Shown here one piece after another: positions 33,110-45,239 of a DNA stretch of 64,000 bases (its first letter is position 1; each line of letters opens with the position of its first letter). The stretch is from Siphonodentalium dalli (lineage: Eukaryota; Mollusca; Scaphopoda; Gadilida; Siphonodentaliidae), in the NCBI GenBank assembly GCA_032622095.1, contig CP136067.1, positions 38,855,549 through 38,919,548 of the forward strand, written 5' to 3'. A program made the position numbers and the translations under genes. A model generated the notes under the pieces. The model saw nothing but the letters and a program-made list of their open reading frames with translations, was not told the DNA's origin and did not search any database.

Positions 33110-35520
33110 ATTCGTACTCAATGTCAATACTAGCAGTGTGAACAACGGTGCCGACTGCAAAGTATCTTATAGTACCTTCATTGATAAGATGACTAATGAT
33201 CACAACTATAGCTTTCCTAAATGTAGAAAGAAAATCAGAACTCATAATAACAATTCCTGGATAACAACAGGAATACTTAACTCAATTAAAAGAAAAAATA
33301 TCTTTACAGAAACTTTATAGAAAACAAATCTGAAATTAACAATGAAAGTTACAAGTCATATAAAACAGAGTAATATCCATAATAAGAATGGACAAACAAC
33401 ACTACTATCTCAAAACAATTGAACGTTACCAAGGTGACGGGAAATTAACCTGAACTCTCCTGAAAAAAGCCTCAATCAAAATAAATAGAAAACTAATGTG
33501 ACACAATTTCAACATGAAAATAAGTATATAAGTGATAAAAACAAAATTGCTGAAAAATTCAATAAATTTTGTTACGCCCGTTTGAAGAAAAAACGGTCGT
33601 ATTATGTGAATGGGTTGACCGTCGTCCGTCCGCCCGTGATCAGTCCGCTTTTGGTTTGCGGATGACAACTTTATGTTGAATCGAGTGAACTCAACCAAAT
33701 TTGGTATGTTAGTTTACCACACCAAAATACAGATAAGTTCGAATATGGGTTGCGTCCGCATGATTTTGACTGAGTTATGTCCCTTTTTCGACTTAGACTT
33801 TAACTGATTTGCTGTTTCCAAGTTATTGTGTTTTTTTTTTGTTATTATTTCGTCCTAAGTCAAATGTTTCAAACAAACTAATTGAACATTGCAACACTCT
33901 ACTCCAGAAACTGGCGTATTATGCCACGCCCCGACGGCGTGCTCTTGTTTGCAAATATAGGCCATATTCTAGCAAAAAAGATAAATTCGACAAATGATCC
34001 AAAGGAATTTATCCCCCTTCCCAACCCATCTTCATTCTTCATTGAGCCTCCCAGAGAACTAGAAATAATATACTTACTGAAAAATATAGACTAAAAAAAG
34101 CAGCTGCCTTAGATGAACTTAAATGTGCCATCTTAAATTATTGTGCAGATTCTTTTATCGTACCATTGACACATATATGTAACCTACCTCTTTCCCCAAT
34201 GTGTATTCCCAGACGTGTATCTGTGCTACCAATCTTTTCAAAAATACTTGAAAAACTCATGTATAATATATTAATTAAATACTTGGAAAAACACAAGTTT
34301 TATACAGCAGCCAGTATGGTTTTATGAAGAATCATTCCACAATCCTAGCTTTGACTGACCTTATACATATATAACTGGTGCCTTAGACAATTACGAACAC
34401 ACAATCGGGGTGTTTCTCGACCTATCTAAGGCATTTGATACAATAAATCAGAATAATGCTTCAAAAATTAGAGCACTGTGGATGTCGAGGGGTTGCACTG
34501 AACTGGTTCAATGATTATATGATGGCCATATATCAGAATTCAATAGAATTACCTGTGATGTCCCACAAGGTTATATCTTAGGGCCTCTCCTATTTTGAAT
34601 TGATATGAATGACTTACCAAGTTTATGCACGGATACTAAATTGATATTTTTGCAGATGACACAATTTTTTTCTGATAGAGACACCCACAAATTATTTAAC
34701 AGAGTTAACACGGAACCTGACTATATGAGTGGTTTGCTGCTAATAACTTGTCATTGGACAATGATAAAACAAATTACATGCTCTTCACAAATTGTTCACT
34801 ACCTGAGGTATTACCAGTCCTAACTCTAACCAATAAAAACGTTAATAGAGTGGCAAATACCAAAATTTTAGGCATCACTGTTGAAGACAATTTATCCTGG
34901 GACAAACACATAAATTCCTTATGCTCTAAACTTGCCAGTAATATTGGAATCCTGAGCAAAATCAGTGACTTTGTTCCTGCTTACACATTGAAAACATTGT
35001 ACTTATCACTAGTTATCCCTTATTTGACCTACTGTAACGCAATATGGAGCTCGAGTACCAAAAAAAACCTAACCAAAATCAGAAAACTACAGAAAAATGT
35101 CCTCTAATTGATCTCAAACGATACAAGTGATATTTTGACTTATTGTGTCAAGTCATGTGTTTATTAGGTATCATGCTGCGTAAGCTAAACAGACTACTAA
35201 TATTTAGTGATATTGGTAACATGCAACTCATTAGAATACTACATTATTATCATATGCATGCACTACCTGCTTCATTATCAAAATTACTCACGCATATTGC
35301 AGATACCCATAGCTGTAACACCCGCGCAAAAAACAAAAGGTAATCTATATAATGAATTTTAATTAAAAGGACTAACAATTCAAAAAGTGCAGTCTCAAAC
35401 AAAGCCCGGGAATTATGGAATAGCCTCCCGACAGACTGTACAATACACATTAAAATTAGTAGCCCAGAATATCTCATTCTACTTAAAAGATTACTTTATA
35501 AGAAAATGAGTATAATAAAT
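33110..35520 (+). mobile_element. Degraded LINE remnant, + strand
   Basis: Pieces in order: FPKCRKKIRTHNNNSWITTG (33138-33320), NDPKEFIPLPN and a PPRELEIIYLLKNID-like stretch (33990-34094), [14 protein letters not shown] (about 34410-34450, RT motif A), DVPQGYILGPLLF (about 34557-34597, motif B), then TNYMLFTNCS to LTKIRKLQKNVL (34748-35107). Many stops and frameshifts; the FADD box is destroyed (frame-changed near 34650). A long-dead copy of the same broad LINE group as 29417-31650. Confidence 0.8.
33575..33840. repeat. Repeat inserted in the LINE remnant
   Basis: GTTACGCCCGTTTGAAGAAA, CCGTCGTCCGTCCGCCCGTG, GAACTCAACCAAATTTGGTA and GAGTTATGTCCCTTTTTCGAC interrupt the LINE. Similar phrases (AAAAAGGGCCATAACT, GACGGACGGACGG) occur on the opposite strand at 40200-40930, so this belongs to a dispersed non-coding family. 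Confidence 0.55.
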
Positions 35521-36018
35521 TCCGCCGTATCAACGACCTTCTCTGTATAATTTGAAATGTTTCAATCTAAATGAGGTCCACTGATTGTACTGTCACATCC
35601 TTAGACATTCACTTAAAACATATTAAATTGTTCTTGGATTCAAATTAATATAATATACGTTATGAGCATCCCCAACATATTATGCACACAATGTAATCTC
35701 TCGCATCGCCCACCCCCTCCCGCCCAACTCTAGCTCACATCTTGAACCTACTTGCACTCAGTTTATATTCATTAATGTATTATGCTATTATAGGACTCTT
35801 GCCCATAAGCCACGCTTTCCACAATGCCCCGTCGCCATTGTGTACAATATACATACTTTGGATTACCAATATAAATCACTTCAGTTCAGTATTGTTCTCG
35901 ACACTTACTTTGCATGTAACTGGATAAAATGCTAGGTATTTGCAATTTATGCGAGCCACTGCTACAGTGACTCTACAGTCAAAAGATAAATGAAATTGAA
36001 AACATTTTTTCTGAGCAG

Positions 36019-36085
36019 GCAGAATTACGAGATGCAACTACCAGGAGAATTTGTGATGTATCGTAACAAGGAAACAGAAGTTCAG
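36019..36085 (+). CDS. VWDE-like exon d (VWD domain, second piece)
   Basis: Acceptor TTTTTTCTGAGCAG, donor CAG|GTTAGT; 1 + 66 nt, phase 2 in, phase 0 out. Codes the Gly completing FNG, then QNYEMQLPGEFVMYRNKETE. The GxxYExQxPGEFxxYR phrase is the second strand region of VWD domains in this family. The exon is only 67 bp and would be easy to miss without the phase constraint. Confidence 0.9.
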
Positions 36086-36784
36086 GTTAGTAAACTAATA
36101 AACGACTTCATTAAACCACATATGCCCTTTAGAGTATGACTAAAGCTATATATTTGCACACTGATCGATCTGATTACATTTGGCCAAAATATGACATATA
36201 TTTGTGAACCAATTTCCACAGCTGGTATCTGGAAATCTGGAAATAAAATATATATGGATGCCTATCGATGTTTGTTTAATTTTGAGATTTTAAGTGGCTA
36301 TGCAACATTCATTTTTCTGTTTTGACAACAAATGTTGTCTTACCCTCCGCTTCGAAGCCATTGGTGATCCTTCAGGTTGGTCTGTATAGTGTGGACCGCG
36401 GCACCGGAGAGCTCCATACTGGCAATGCATCACGATAGCATTACCATTTAGCCCGATTTATACTGAATGGATTAAGAAACTCCCTATCCCGGATTGCAAC
36501 ACGTTGTACCGTGGATGGCAAGATTCACGCACGTGGCCTGTGGCATGATGCATAGGGAAGATATATTCCTTCATTTTTAAAAACTTTTTGATATAACATG
36601 GCATTAATTACATTAATTAGTTGTACTCTCTTCACACTGTCAAACATTTTGACAACGCTACTTCCAAACAATTGAGAAAATTCGAGTGGCAACAACATGG
36701 GAACAAGTTAGATTGCATGCGTGATTGGTGTGTGTCTTGCCTAGGTATGAAATTAAAGCTGTTTCGATCAGTTATACGTGGTGT

Positions 36785-37015
36785 ATTGTAAGTTATATTA
36801 TAAGTTCATTATGGGCGGACAATAACACGAATAAACCAACTTACGACTTATCAGATGTACGCTATTTAAAACATGTTTTCACTGTGGCCCACGCCATTAC
36901 ACGGAAAATCGGATATGTGCCGACTATGGGCTTATTTCAGAATCAAATAATACAATATGGATCTTTGTGAATATTATAAGTAGATTATGAACCTATTTGC
37001 GCGAGGTTGTTTTTG
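36785..37015 (+). repeat. Dispersed repeat R1, copy 1
   Basis: TTATATTATAAGTTCATTAT, GGGCGGACAATAACACGAAT, GTTTTCACTGTGGCCCACGC and GGGCTTATTTCAGAATCAA are shared in order with 46137-46390. Shorter copies lie at 39435-39485 (+), 45785-45915 (-) and 48770-48840 (-). Confidence 0.75.
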
Positions 37016-38020
37016 CTAGAATTGTGAGATATGGAAAGGGTGTTTACATCAGTATGTTGTATAACAGGAACATGTACCATATGGTATCTACACCCTATAA
37101 CCAAATATTGCAGCGGGATGAAACACTGGGCGTATGGGCAATATTTATATATTTAGGTCATGATCAGTCAATGACATCGCTAAAAAAAGACAAAATTCAG
37201 AAATATAAATGTTTATTTGAAATTCCCGACCAATAAAAGAACCATATGGGTGATATCATTCATAAAAAATCGCGACACTCTTCTGCAATGCAACCAAGTC
37301 TTGACGGCCGATATGGGAAGCTGTTTATGTTTTACATGAGAGCGCAGGTTTAAAGTCAGCCGAGTCATTCTGAAAGCTACTGCATCAGATTACAAACCAC
37401 TTTCCTGGAACCGGTTCAGTCAAAGTGAGATATGACAACAGGTACCGAGAGGTACCTCGACAAATACTTCCAACTCACTTAAAACATAATACTTAGATTT
37501 ATCATATGACTCAATCATTATTTACGTTGGAAAGTATGTCATAAATCAATTTCATATGAACTACTAGTGCATATCACCTTCCGATAATTTGATTGGTTTG
37601 TTGACAAAAAGTGGGTTCTGGTTGGCTGAATGGCAGCCGAGGCCGAGCCGTATCTCTAACTAAATGCAGGTCAAATTCGTGCGCGTCAATCAACGCGATG
37701 CCGAAATTCTCGCAATTATAATCTTGAAATATATAGTTTTTGACATTGTTATACGATAAATAGAATATGTAATTCGTATTTATCTAATAAACATACGGTA
37801 TAATGTCACAAACTGAGAACAGAATAGCGCACTATATCTTCGCGTGCATATTATTTCTGCTAGTTCACCAGGTGTAATTGGGCTTCCGGTGCAATGAAGT
37901 GACGTCACATTAACCTTTTGCTGCCAATGTCATATAGCTATTTAGTAATTTGTGTGCGTTTTGGACATCATAATTTATTTATAGGTGTCATGTGATAAAT
38001 AGAATATGTAATTCGTGTTG

Positions 38021-38128
38021 CTCTCATATGATATTTATGAAACTCGTCACAAATTGTCAGTTTTCTCTCGCCGGAGGCTTGAGGAAACAGAAAATTCTTA
38101 GACTCGTTTCATAAATATCATATGAGAG
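38021..38128. repeat. Inverted repeat before exon e
   Basis: CTCTCATATGATATTTATGA..ACTCGTC (38021-38047) and GACTCGTTTCATAAATATCA..TATGAGAG (38101-38128) pair with one mismatch around a 53-bp loop. This may be a small MITE or a solitary fold. Confidence 0.75.
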
Positions 38129-38163
38129 AAACACTCATTTCATATCCTCTATATATATTGCAG

Positions 38164-38403
38164 GTGAATACATTCTACAAACCATGTAGCGGTCGCGGGG
38201 GCCTCGGACTTGGCTGGAGCTCTAGTGTAACTTGTAACTGTGGCGTCGCCATGAGAGTTCGCAATTCGATGTTCGTCATTAATATGTGCGGAGAGAGCCA
38301 GCAGGCTGACAGTACGAGATTACAAATGGTCAACAGATATATACGCCAGGACAACTGCGCAGATGGAGCGTTCAGGAAAGAGATCAAGGGAGACGTGGTA
38401 GAG
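38164..38403 (+). CDS. VWDE-like exon e (VWD core)
   Basis: Acceptor TATATATATTGCAG, donor GAG|GTATGT; exactly 80 codons, phase 0 both sides. Codes VNTFYKPCSGRG, then SSVTCNCGVAMRVRNSMFVI, NMCGESQQ and QDNCADGAF. The CNCGVAxR phrase and the following Cys pattern fit the middle of the VWD fold in VWDE-like proteins. Confidence 0.9.
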
Positions 38404-39434
38404 GTATGTTGAAAATCCCGTGTTAATAGAATACGCTAAATTGAGATGATGCTATTGACAGATGATATTCTCTGCTTCGACTGAAATATACACCACTTCC
38501 TAGTTGTTGTATGTGCCCATAACTCCTTCTATAATAAATACACTTTGTCGAGCAGATCTTTAGCAGTTGAGATAATAAGCTCACCGGTCGTCTTTTTAAC
38601 TCATTATCTTAACAGTTCCCCACAATGAATATGAATTATTCTGCTCTTGTGTCATCTGTGTTTCTGTATGTAGTCTGACGTTATTGCATGAACACCACTC
38701 CAAATAAATAATATTCCATCCCAATGTATACTGTTATAACTTAATGGGAGAATCCACTCAGTGTAGAGGGATTAATCAGTATCCATACACGGTTTTGTTT
38801 ATTTTATTTTTGCATATTCGGACACAATCCGATTTATAAAATGGCTTTAAAGACATGTTATATACTTGTTCGGTGCGTAAAACTGATAAGTTAGTGTTCA
38901 TGCACTATATGCCAACTGGAGGAATGTAACATTCTACTGACATCGCCGATAATATGAAGCTAAACGACCCTACCACTCCATAGAAAACAGAAAACATCGT
39001 CTGAACTACGATCAATTGTAAATATTTACAACTTGATTCTGGACGCATCTATCTGCGATAAACTAACGAAAACGATTTCCCCATCGAGAGTCACTGAAAT
39101 TAACTAAGATATAAGAATGACGTTGTGTGTTGTAAATTTGGATATAAATTTGTAAAAAATTACTACTTTGAACAAGAGTATTCTCTATTTATATTCGATC
39201 ACCCTGCTGGAGTGTTTAATCTCACTTTAAAAGCCTATTGTGTGCGATTAGCACATTATTTGACGGCGATATGTTACTGATAACAATTCTGCTGACTCTG
39301 TTTCCTAAAAATAATCTCATTTCAGCATAGTGAACTTATTTCAAAAATAAAAATAATATAGCCCATATTGGCCCAATGCTTTTACGCTCATGATGAACAT
39401 AGATCAACTTGACATATTCACACTCGTTATAATG

Positions 39435-40150
39435 TGTTTTCACTGTGGCCCGCGCCATAATGACTTACTGGTAAATACGCACATAATCGACCTATAATGT
39501 GGCATCATATTCAAATTGAATTCCTAAGTAAGCAGATGACACTACTGCATGCATAATTCATTAAAACATCATCAAAATGTCATTAAATCTTTAAAATATG
39601 TCCTTAAACTTTGTTTTCTATATTTTAAGTAACTCCAACAAAAACAAGAATTTAAGGAGAAAAGCATTAAAAATTGAGGTGATTTCATTAAAATGCTTCC
39701 AAATAGTTCACATATCATATTGATGTCGTTAAAAAATCATTATTTCTTGTAAAGTGTGTATATAATGCCATCAAAAGCTTCAAGTTTAATGAACTGAAAG
39801 CAGCATTAAAAAAAGTTTGACCATATTTAAAAACAAAATTAATGCCTTCATTTCAATTAAGTGCATTAAATTCCCTCCAAGATCAAGATGGACAATGCCG
39901 TCAATAATTTTAATGATGTATTAATGATCTTGAATATACCTTAAAATGAAATACAACATCTTGTTCATTAAACTCTCCTTAATTTTTCTTTCATTTTGCC
40001 AAATTAATTTTTGATGACATTTTAGTGAACTGAAAGAAGCATTAAATAATATTATTGATGAAAAAGTAAACCCTTAATTTAAAAATGAAGGTGTCAATAA
40101 CATTTAATGAACTGAAATAACCATTAAATAATCTTATTGATTAAAAGATA
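39435..40150. repeat. Left arm: R1 piece plus CATTAAA-rich tract
   Basis: GTTTTCACTGTGGCCCGCGC (repeat R1, + sense) is followed from 39540 by about 600 bp in which CATTAAA, TTAAAAT and CATCAAAA words dominate. The right-hand counterpart (45240-45915) has the reverse-complement order. Confidence 0.6.
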
Positions 40151-40219
40151 AAATAACAAGTGCACCGCTGGGCGGAGGTAACGCCCGACTGTACGTATAT
40201 GTACAATCAGAGAACGTTT

Positions 40220-40965
40220 TTGTTTACTGAATTTTCTAAGTCGAAAAAGGGCCATAACTTTTGCAAAAATTATCGGATTAAACCGAAATTCGACCCTGAC
40301 TTGTATTTTGATATAGCTAGGTAATCGGGTTTTGCAAATAAATAATCCAAAATCAAGTTGTCATCCGAATACCAGAAAAATAGAAGAAAAACTGATTTTT
40401 ATAAGTTGAAGAAGGGTCATAACTCTTGCAAAAAATATCCAATTAAACCGAAATTCGACATTGACGTGTATTTCGATATAGGTAATCTACCAAAAAACGG
40501 GTTTTGCAAATAAATATTCCGAAATCAAGTAATAATCTGAATACCAGAAAAATCGAAGAAAAACAGAATTTTCTAAGTGGAAAAAGGGCCAATACGTTTG
40601 CAAAAAATATCAGATTAAAGCGAAATTCGACCTGGACCTGTATTTTGATATAGGTAATCCACAAACAAACGGGTTTTGCAAAAACATAATCCAAAATCAA
40701 GTTATTATCCGGAAACAAAAAATAGAAGAAAAAACTGAATTTTCTAAATCGAAAAAGGGGCGTAACTCTGGAAAAAATGGGCGGACGAAACCGCGGTTAT
40801 TGGGAAATCGTTTCCCCCGGGTGGTCTACTTGCTTGCCAAGGATCAACTTAATTGAGTTAGCGAAACCCAAGTTATGAGTTGAAACGTTCGTACAGACGG
40901 ACGGACGGACGGAGGGCGTCACTATATACCCCCAAATCTCCAATGGAGATCGGGGGCATAATAAA
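40220..40965. repeat. Tandem repeat, ~165-175 bp, four copies
   Basis: AAAAAGGGCCATAACTTTTGC and variants recur near 40240, 40404, 40581 and 40752, each followed by AAACCGAAATTCGAC-type and ACGGGTTTTGCAAATAAAT words. The tail has GACGGACGGACGG and CCAATGGAGATCGGGGGCAT. The 91-codon - strand frame here is the repeat. Confidence 0.8.
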
Positions 40966-43009
40966 CCCTTTAATATTTAAAAAATGAACCTCGAATAATT
41001 ATAAATATTCGAATTCTATGAATCGAATATATCAATATCATGCGAATATGAAATATGAAATTTTGGTGTCAATCTGATGAAAATTGAATGCTGTAGAGTA
41101 TTCAAAAATGGTTTTGTGATATATCACAAAATCATAAAAATGAATACTTCAGAGTGTTCACAAAAAATAATCAAGATGGCTGCTGGTCACCATATGATAT
41201 GTTTTTTATGATATGTCAATTTGCAATTTTGATTGGCATGCATGATTGCTCATATCTAGAGGTGATACACTAATACCAATCATGCCTGCAATATTTGAAA
41301 ATTATCCAGCGATAAATATGAGATGTTGTATCTCATATATATCTTCCTTAACTAATTAGCTAATTAGCTATATATAATTCCCTGACTAACACAGCATGTA
41401 TATACAATTTAAGCTCTTGTCATATATGGACTTTATTTATATTATTATTTATATGCTTAAAGTATACTAAAATATTACGTTGAGTCGAGGAACCCATATG
41501 GGATATGTCTCCATCGCCAGATATCACACAATCAATATAGCAAATACTATGTTTGCTGTCCCAGGAGATTACATCGAAAATATGTGACTTGATGGTGTTT
41601 TGTGTTTATAAATTACTATTTTATGCAATTTAGGCATACCATCAACCTCAAAACGTAATTAATATATGTAATTAACACATTGAAATCAAAATTTTTTTTT
41701 TGAAACAATATTGTTGTTTTTGTTGGCCAAATAGTCCTCTAACGCGGAGTGCCGCTTTAAAGTGATGTTAAAGCTAATAAATCAACCATTCAATGGGCAA
41801 AAGTAGCCTCGCTGCTATTATAGAGATGCATCACATGTTTATGCTAGCCAATAATCATATGGTATACAATTGCACCACATCATGAAACCATGAACATTGT
41901 GCCATATAAAACATTTATCAGGCATTATAAATTATAATGGCCCTCTTTCATTTTGCTTCACATATATATACTCATATGTGATCAGAATTGGCCAAGTTTG
42001 GCTCTATACAGAAGTCTACACACTATATACATACTATAGCTATACACACATGTGGTGTATGCCTTTAATAACATAATCTAGCTAATTATAAATCAGTGTC
42101 ATTTTCATCTCATATTTCATTCCAGTATCAAACTGTGTATGCAAGTACATTTATTGTAATACTTTGATGAGGACTACATTGTATTTCAAACATTTATTCT
42201 ATATATCATGTGCAGTAGTACTTAATATATGCTGAGATAAATAATATTGGATAAATTGTTTACTAAAATATGTTAGTTCTGGAGCTGTGCTGTGAGAATA
42301 TGTCAAACACTAAAACTGAACCAATAGATTATAGAAATTATTGTACCGGTTGATACCATGGTGAATTGATGAACCATTACGGTACTAACTAGTATGTTTG
42401 AAATAGCCACACTAAGCAATATATGAATTAAAACATCATACTTACTAGTACTAGCTAGGCTAATAAGAATGTTTGTTGATGTGCTCTTGTATTGAACATT
42501 TGGGATATAAATTAAGTTTTCCCTCAAGTTAAATTCACTTTTATTAAAGGAGGAGTCCTCGTTTGATCTGCATAAGCACCAATTTACATTTATTGAAATG
42601 GACCTAAAATATTACAATTGACAATTATCCACATTCACATATACTCAGATATAATTAAGATGGCCAATTTTGTGATCAATTCTGTTCTAACCACTGCACA
42701 ATAAGAAAGTCCCTCCTCACACATGTATTTGGTGCCATTATATCATATCTTCAAATATGTCAACCATGGTACTAGTAGTACTAGTATTAACAGAACGTAT
42801 GTGTGACATATCTCAAATGAGTTGCGATTTCATACTGAAATCCAGTCGAGTTAGTGAACAAGGTTAATAATTCCCATACAAAATCGTGACGAATTTGAGA
42901 TACTATTTATCACATATATGAATTATTAAGTGTTTTCTAGCAAAAGATGGTTAATTCGTTAATTCACATAAAGATTGAGACCAAGTTCTCATTTACCTTC
43001 CTCATGGAT

Positions 43010-43680
43010 GATGACATTGACATGTAGATATATGGGAACGAGTCATTTTAGGGGCATTCGTCCAAACAAGATGGCCACCAGATGTCACTTTCGATTTCAA
43101 TATTGCATCCTATCGCGAGTGATACAGGTCGTACCATTTGTCCGATCACGATGAAATTTTCCATGTACGTTGACAATGACATGCATTTGGGAACGAGTCA
43201 TTTTGGGGTCATTCAGCAAAACAAGATGGCCGCTAGCACTGTTGGCTATTTTATTTTTCAGTGTAACCCTATGTAAATCCTATTGCATGGGCTACAGGTC
43301 GTACCTTTCTCTGATCATGATTAAATATTACTTGGAGAATGACACTGACACCTATAAGAGAACGAGCCATTTGGGGGTCATTCTACAAAACAAGATGTCA
43401 TTTTCACTTTTATTTCATGGTGGATGACATTGCCATGTAGATGAGAATGAGTCATTTTGTGGTCATTTGGCAAAGCAAGATTGTCATTGTCAGCCATTTT
43501 GTTTTTCACTGTCAACAAGGGCTACATATATATATGCCACACTGTTTGTCTGAGCATCTTGAAATTGTACATAGATGATGACAGTGACATGCTAATCGGA
43601 TTGAGTCATCTTGTGGCAGCCAGTTTTCAATTGTTTGATTGCATCATATCACACATACTACATGTCATACTGTTTGTATG
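43010..43680. repeat. Tandem repeat, ~175 bp, about four copies
   Basis: GGGAACGAGTCATTTTGGGG..CAAAACAAGATGGCC recurs near 43034, 43191, 43350 and 43447 with TACAGGTCGTACC..TTTGTC and GATGAAATT between. Copies are diverged and the three overlapping open frames reflect the repeat. Confidence 0.8.
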
Positions 43681-43770
43681 ACAGTCTTGATAATATTAAT
43701 GAACATTTCTTACATTTCATGAAACTAAACATTTGACTAATGACAAAACATTCAAAAAAATGCACAAGTT

Positions 43771-44160
43771 ACAGATAGACAACTTGTTCGTGGAGGGGGC
43801 GTGAACAAATTTATTTTTATTTGTGGGAACGCATATTATCATTTAGACAGATGCAGGGTGCTAAAATATTAGATCTGAGTCGAGAAACCCACATGGAATA
43901 TGATTCCATCTAAAAAAAAATGTTAACAAATAATATAAAATTATATAAAAATTAATAAAACAATGCCATTGTTTTATTATTTGCCAACTTTGCGATCGTC
44001 TTTTTGAATGTTTTTCTTTAGATGGAATCATATTCCATGTGGGTTCCTCGACTCGGATATAATATTTTAGCACCCTGCATCTGTCTAAATGATAATATGT
44101 GTTCCCACAAATAATTTTGTTTTTGTTCAACCCCCCCTCGACGCACAACTTGTCTACCTT
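43771..44160. mobile_element. Foldback element with ~135-bp arms
   Basis: Left arm about 43771-43912 (AGATAGACAACTTG, TTTGTGGGAACGCATATTAT, GATGCAGGGTGCTAAAATAT, CACATGGAATATGATTCCAT) is mirrored by 44029-44160. The centre of about 115 bp is AT-rich. A related single arm is near 41470 (CTAAAATATTACGTTGAGTC). The 95-codon - strand frame is a by-product. Confidence 0.85.
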
Positions 44161-44317
44161 TAAGCTACTGTGTGATTGACACTTTCATATGTGTAGTCAT
44201 ACTCATGACTTGTGGTTAAAATTGGCAGGCGGAACCCAAATTCGAACTTGATCTGCAGTTTGACCTTTTATTTGACTTAAACAAAAAATAAAATTGATTT
44301 CTGGATGAAAACGTTAG

Positions 44318-45055
44318 TACCTTAAGTGTATTTAAATTCGCGCGGTACTAGAATTCGCGCACCCCCTCGGTGCGCGAATTCAAGTACCTCGCGAATTATA
44401 ATCCACTTTTTAAAAAGTTATTATAGTTTACCAATATATATGTATATGTAGGCTACGTTGGTTATGACTTGTATATTTATGGCGATAATGTGATACTGGT
44501 ATGTCTATCGACATCGTTGTCATTAATATATTAATTAATCTATTAATATATAATTATATCAATTAATATATCAAAACTTCAATTTCTAATGCAATATAAT
44601 GTATTACCCGATATTACCGGATTCCATGGTTTTCTTATATGAATTATATAGCCCATGGTAACTATATGCTTTCGTATACGGTAGTTATGCATGTACCAAT
44701 CATAAGTGAGCAGATCCATGTGAGATCGATGTGAGTTAATATATTCGTATATGCATATAGACCATTTCTAGTCCTGCTACCTGCGTGTCTATATGTTCAT
44801 ACTCGGTAGTAATTAATTCACATTTAAATGCACATACCAATAATATGTAAGGTATGTTCCACGGGATCTGGGCAGTAACTTATAAGTGATTAGTTTCTCA
44901 ATAAAATATTAGTTTTCAACCAATACCCAAAAAATTATAGGTGCGCGAATTCAAATCCGGTTGTAATATTTCATCAGGGTGTGCAAATTCAAAACTGCGC
45001 GAATTCAAAACTGCGCGAAAATTAGTACCGCGCGAATTCTAATACACTTAAGGTA
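44318..45055. mobile_element. DNA transposon-like element with TIRs
   Basis: Left TACCTTAAGTGTATTTAAAT, TCGCGCGGTACTAGAATTCG; right CCGCGCGAATTCTAATACAC, TTAAGGTA, its reverse complement. TIRs are about 45 bp and the inside is 650 bp without a gene. TA at each edge may be the target duplication. Flanking sequence on both sides resembles one repeat (GAACCCAAATTCGAACTTGA and GAAACCAAATTTGGTATATG), so it probably inserted into it. Confidence 0.75.
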
Positions 45056-45239
45056 GTTTGTCTGATTGAAACCAAATTTGGTATATGACATTATGCCAGC
45101 AAAACACAGGTCAAGCTTGAACTTTGGTTCGGCCAAACCATTTTGAATTGGCAGAGTTTATGGGATTGTTCTGAAAATAGCTATTGACAAGAAGGTTTAG
45201 ACTTTATGTTAAGCATCTGCCGATATGATCGGCCTCTTG

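Larger units (their letters stand above)
32462..36018 (+). other. Intron after exon c
   Basis: 3.6 kb. Holds a + strand LINE remnant (33110-35520) with an inserted repeat, opposite in orientation to the LINE in the previous intron. Near 32785-32830, TAGTGCAAAGTACACTCATG..TATATGAATGAC..ACATGGTAA resembles 58500-58550, a dispersed repeat. Confidence 0.7.
36086..38163 (+). other. Intron after exon d
   Basis: 2.1 kb. Contains a copy of dispersed repeat R1 (36785-37015) and a 28-bp inverted repeat (38021-38128) that ends 36 bp before the exon e start. The 81-codon frame at 36725-36970 is repeat R1. Confidence 0.7.

Noticed and set aside
36725-37236. Two + strand frames of about 80 codons
   Set aside because: The first is the dispersed repeat R1 seen again at 46137; the second has no signal.
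43861-44148. 95-codon - strand frame
   Set aside because: Lies wholly in the foldback element and changes with its arms.
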